Assembly: GCA_028869975.1 (NCBI GenBank)
Contig: JAGWQR010000077.1
Span: 1 to 5,832 of the forward strand
From: Alphaproteobacteria bacterium
Lineage (GTDB): Bacteria; Pseudomonadota; Alphaproteobacteria; Sphingomonadales; Sphingomonadaceae
Length of the DNA: 5,832 nt
Direction: 5' to 3'
How positions within the stretch are numbered: the first letter of the stretch is position 1; every line of letters starts with the position of its first letter. A program made the translations under genes and the position numbers. The notes below the pieces were generated by a model that saw nothing but the letters and a program-made list of their open reading frames with translations, had not been told where the DNA came from and made no database searches. Below are positions 5,832 through 5,832 of this stretch, one piece after another.

Positions 5832-5832
5832 C

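Noticed and set aside
1..5832. Mobile element, CRISPR, phage, toxin-antitoxin or defence system
   Set aside because: No transposase, integrase, terminal inverted repeats, direct-repeat array, nuclease or small toxin-like pair was seen; all coding space is filled by metabolic-type genes of similar composition.

Overview
This window looks like high-GC alphaproteobacterial chromosome, most likely from a sphingomonad (Sphingomonas, Sphingopyxis, Novosphingobium or Sphingobium type). That is an inference from base composition, from tightly overlapping genes, and from the mix of gene families: SDR oxidoreductases, SnoaL/NTF2-fold proteins, an alkylsulfatase-like metallo-hydrolase and a Sulfotransfer_3-type sulfotransferase. 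Such sets are common in catabolic accessory loci of sphingomonads. No RNA genes, CRISPR arrays, insertion sequences or long DNA repeats were seen.

All seven genes lie on the + strand. From left to right they are: (1) the C-terminal part of a zinc-type medium-chain dehydrogenase, cut by the left edge (2-451); (2) an MBL-fold hydrolase with an alkylsulfatase-type C-terminal domain (448-1701); (3) a SnoaL-like protein (1705-2241); (4) a DHRS1-like SDR whose catalytic Tyr is Phe (2238-3134); (5) a second SnoaL-like protein (3124-3690); (6) an SDR of the MFE-2/HSD17B4 N-terminal type with an intact Ser-Tyr-Lys triad (3695-4615); (7) after a 73-base gap, a PAPS-dependent-type sulfotransferase, cut by the right edge (4689-5831+). 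Genes 1-6 are joined by ATGA overlaps, one 11-base overlap and gaps of 3-4 bases, so they are almost certainly one translationally coupled operon. Gene 7 may belong to the same transcript or have its own control.

Together the genes look like a small-molecule pathway. Alcohol/ketone redox steps would come from the MDR and the two SDRs, dehydration or isomerisation steps from the two SnoaL-fold proteins, a hydrolytic step from the MBL protein, and sulfate transfer from gene 7. The substrate cannot be read from sequence. A steroid, bile-acid, terpenoid or CoA-linked acyl substrate is plausible from known relatives (BaiE and 7alpha-hydroxysteroid dehydratases in the SnoaL fold, HSD17B4/MFE-2 for gene 6), but this is inference.

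The most notable signals are amino-acid changes at catalytic positions in otherwise well-preserved genes: Tyr to Phe and the PG motif to QG in SDR gene 4, and His to Gln plus Asp to Asn at expected metal-ligand positions in the MBL gene. The repeated SnoaL-SDR pairing and a sulfatase-like gene near a sulfotransferase are also worth following up.
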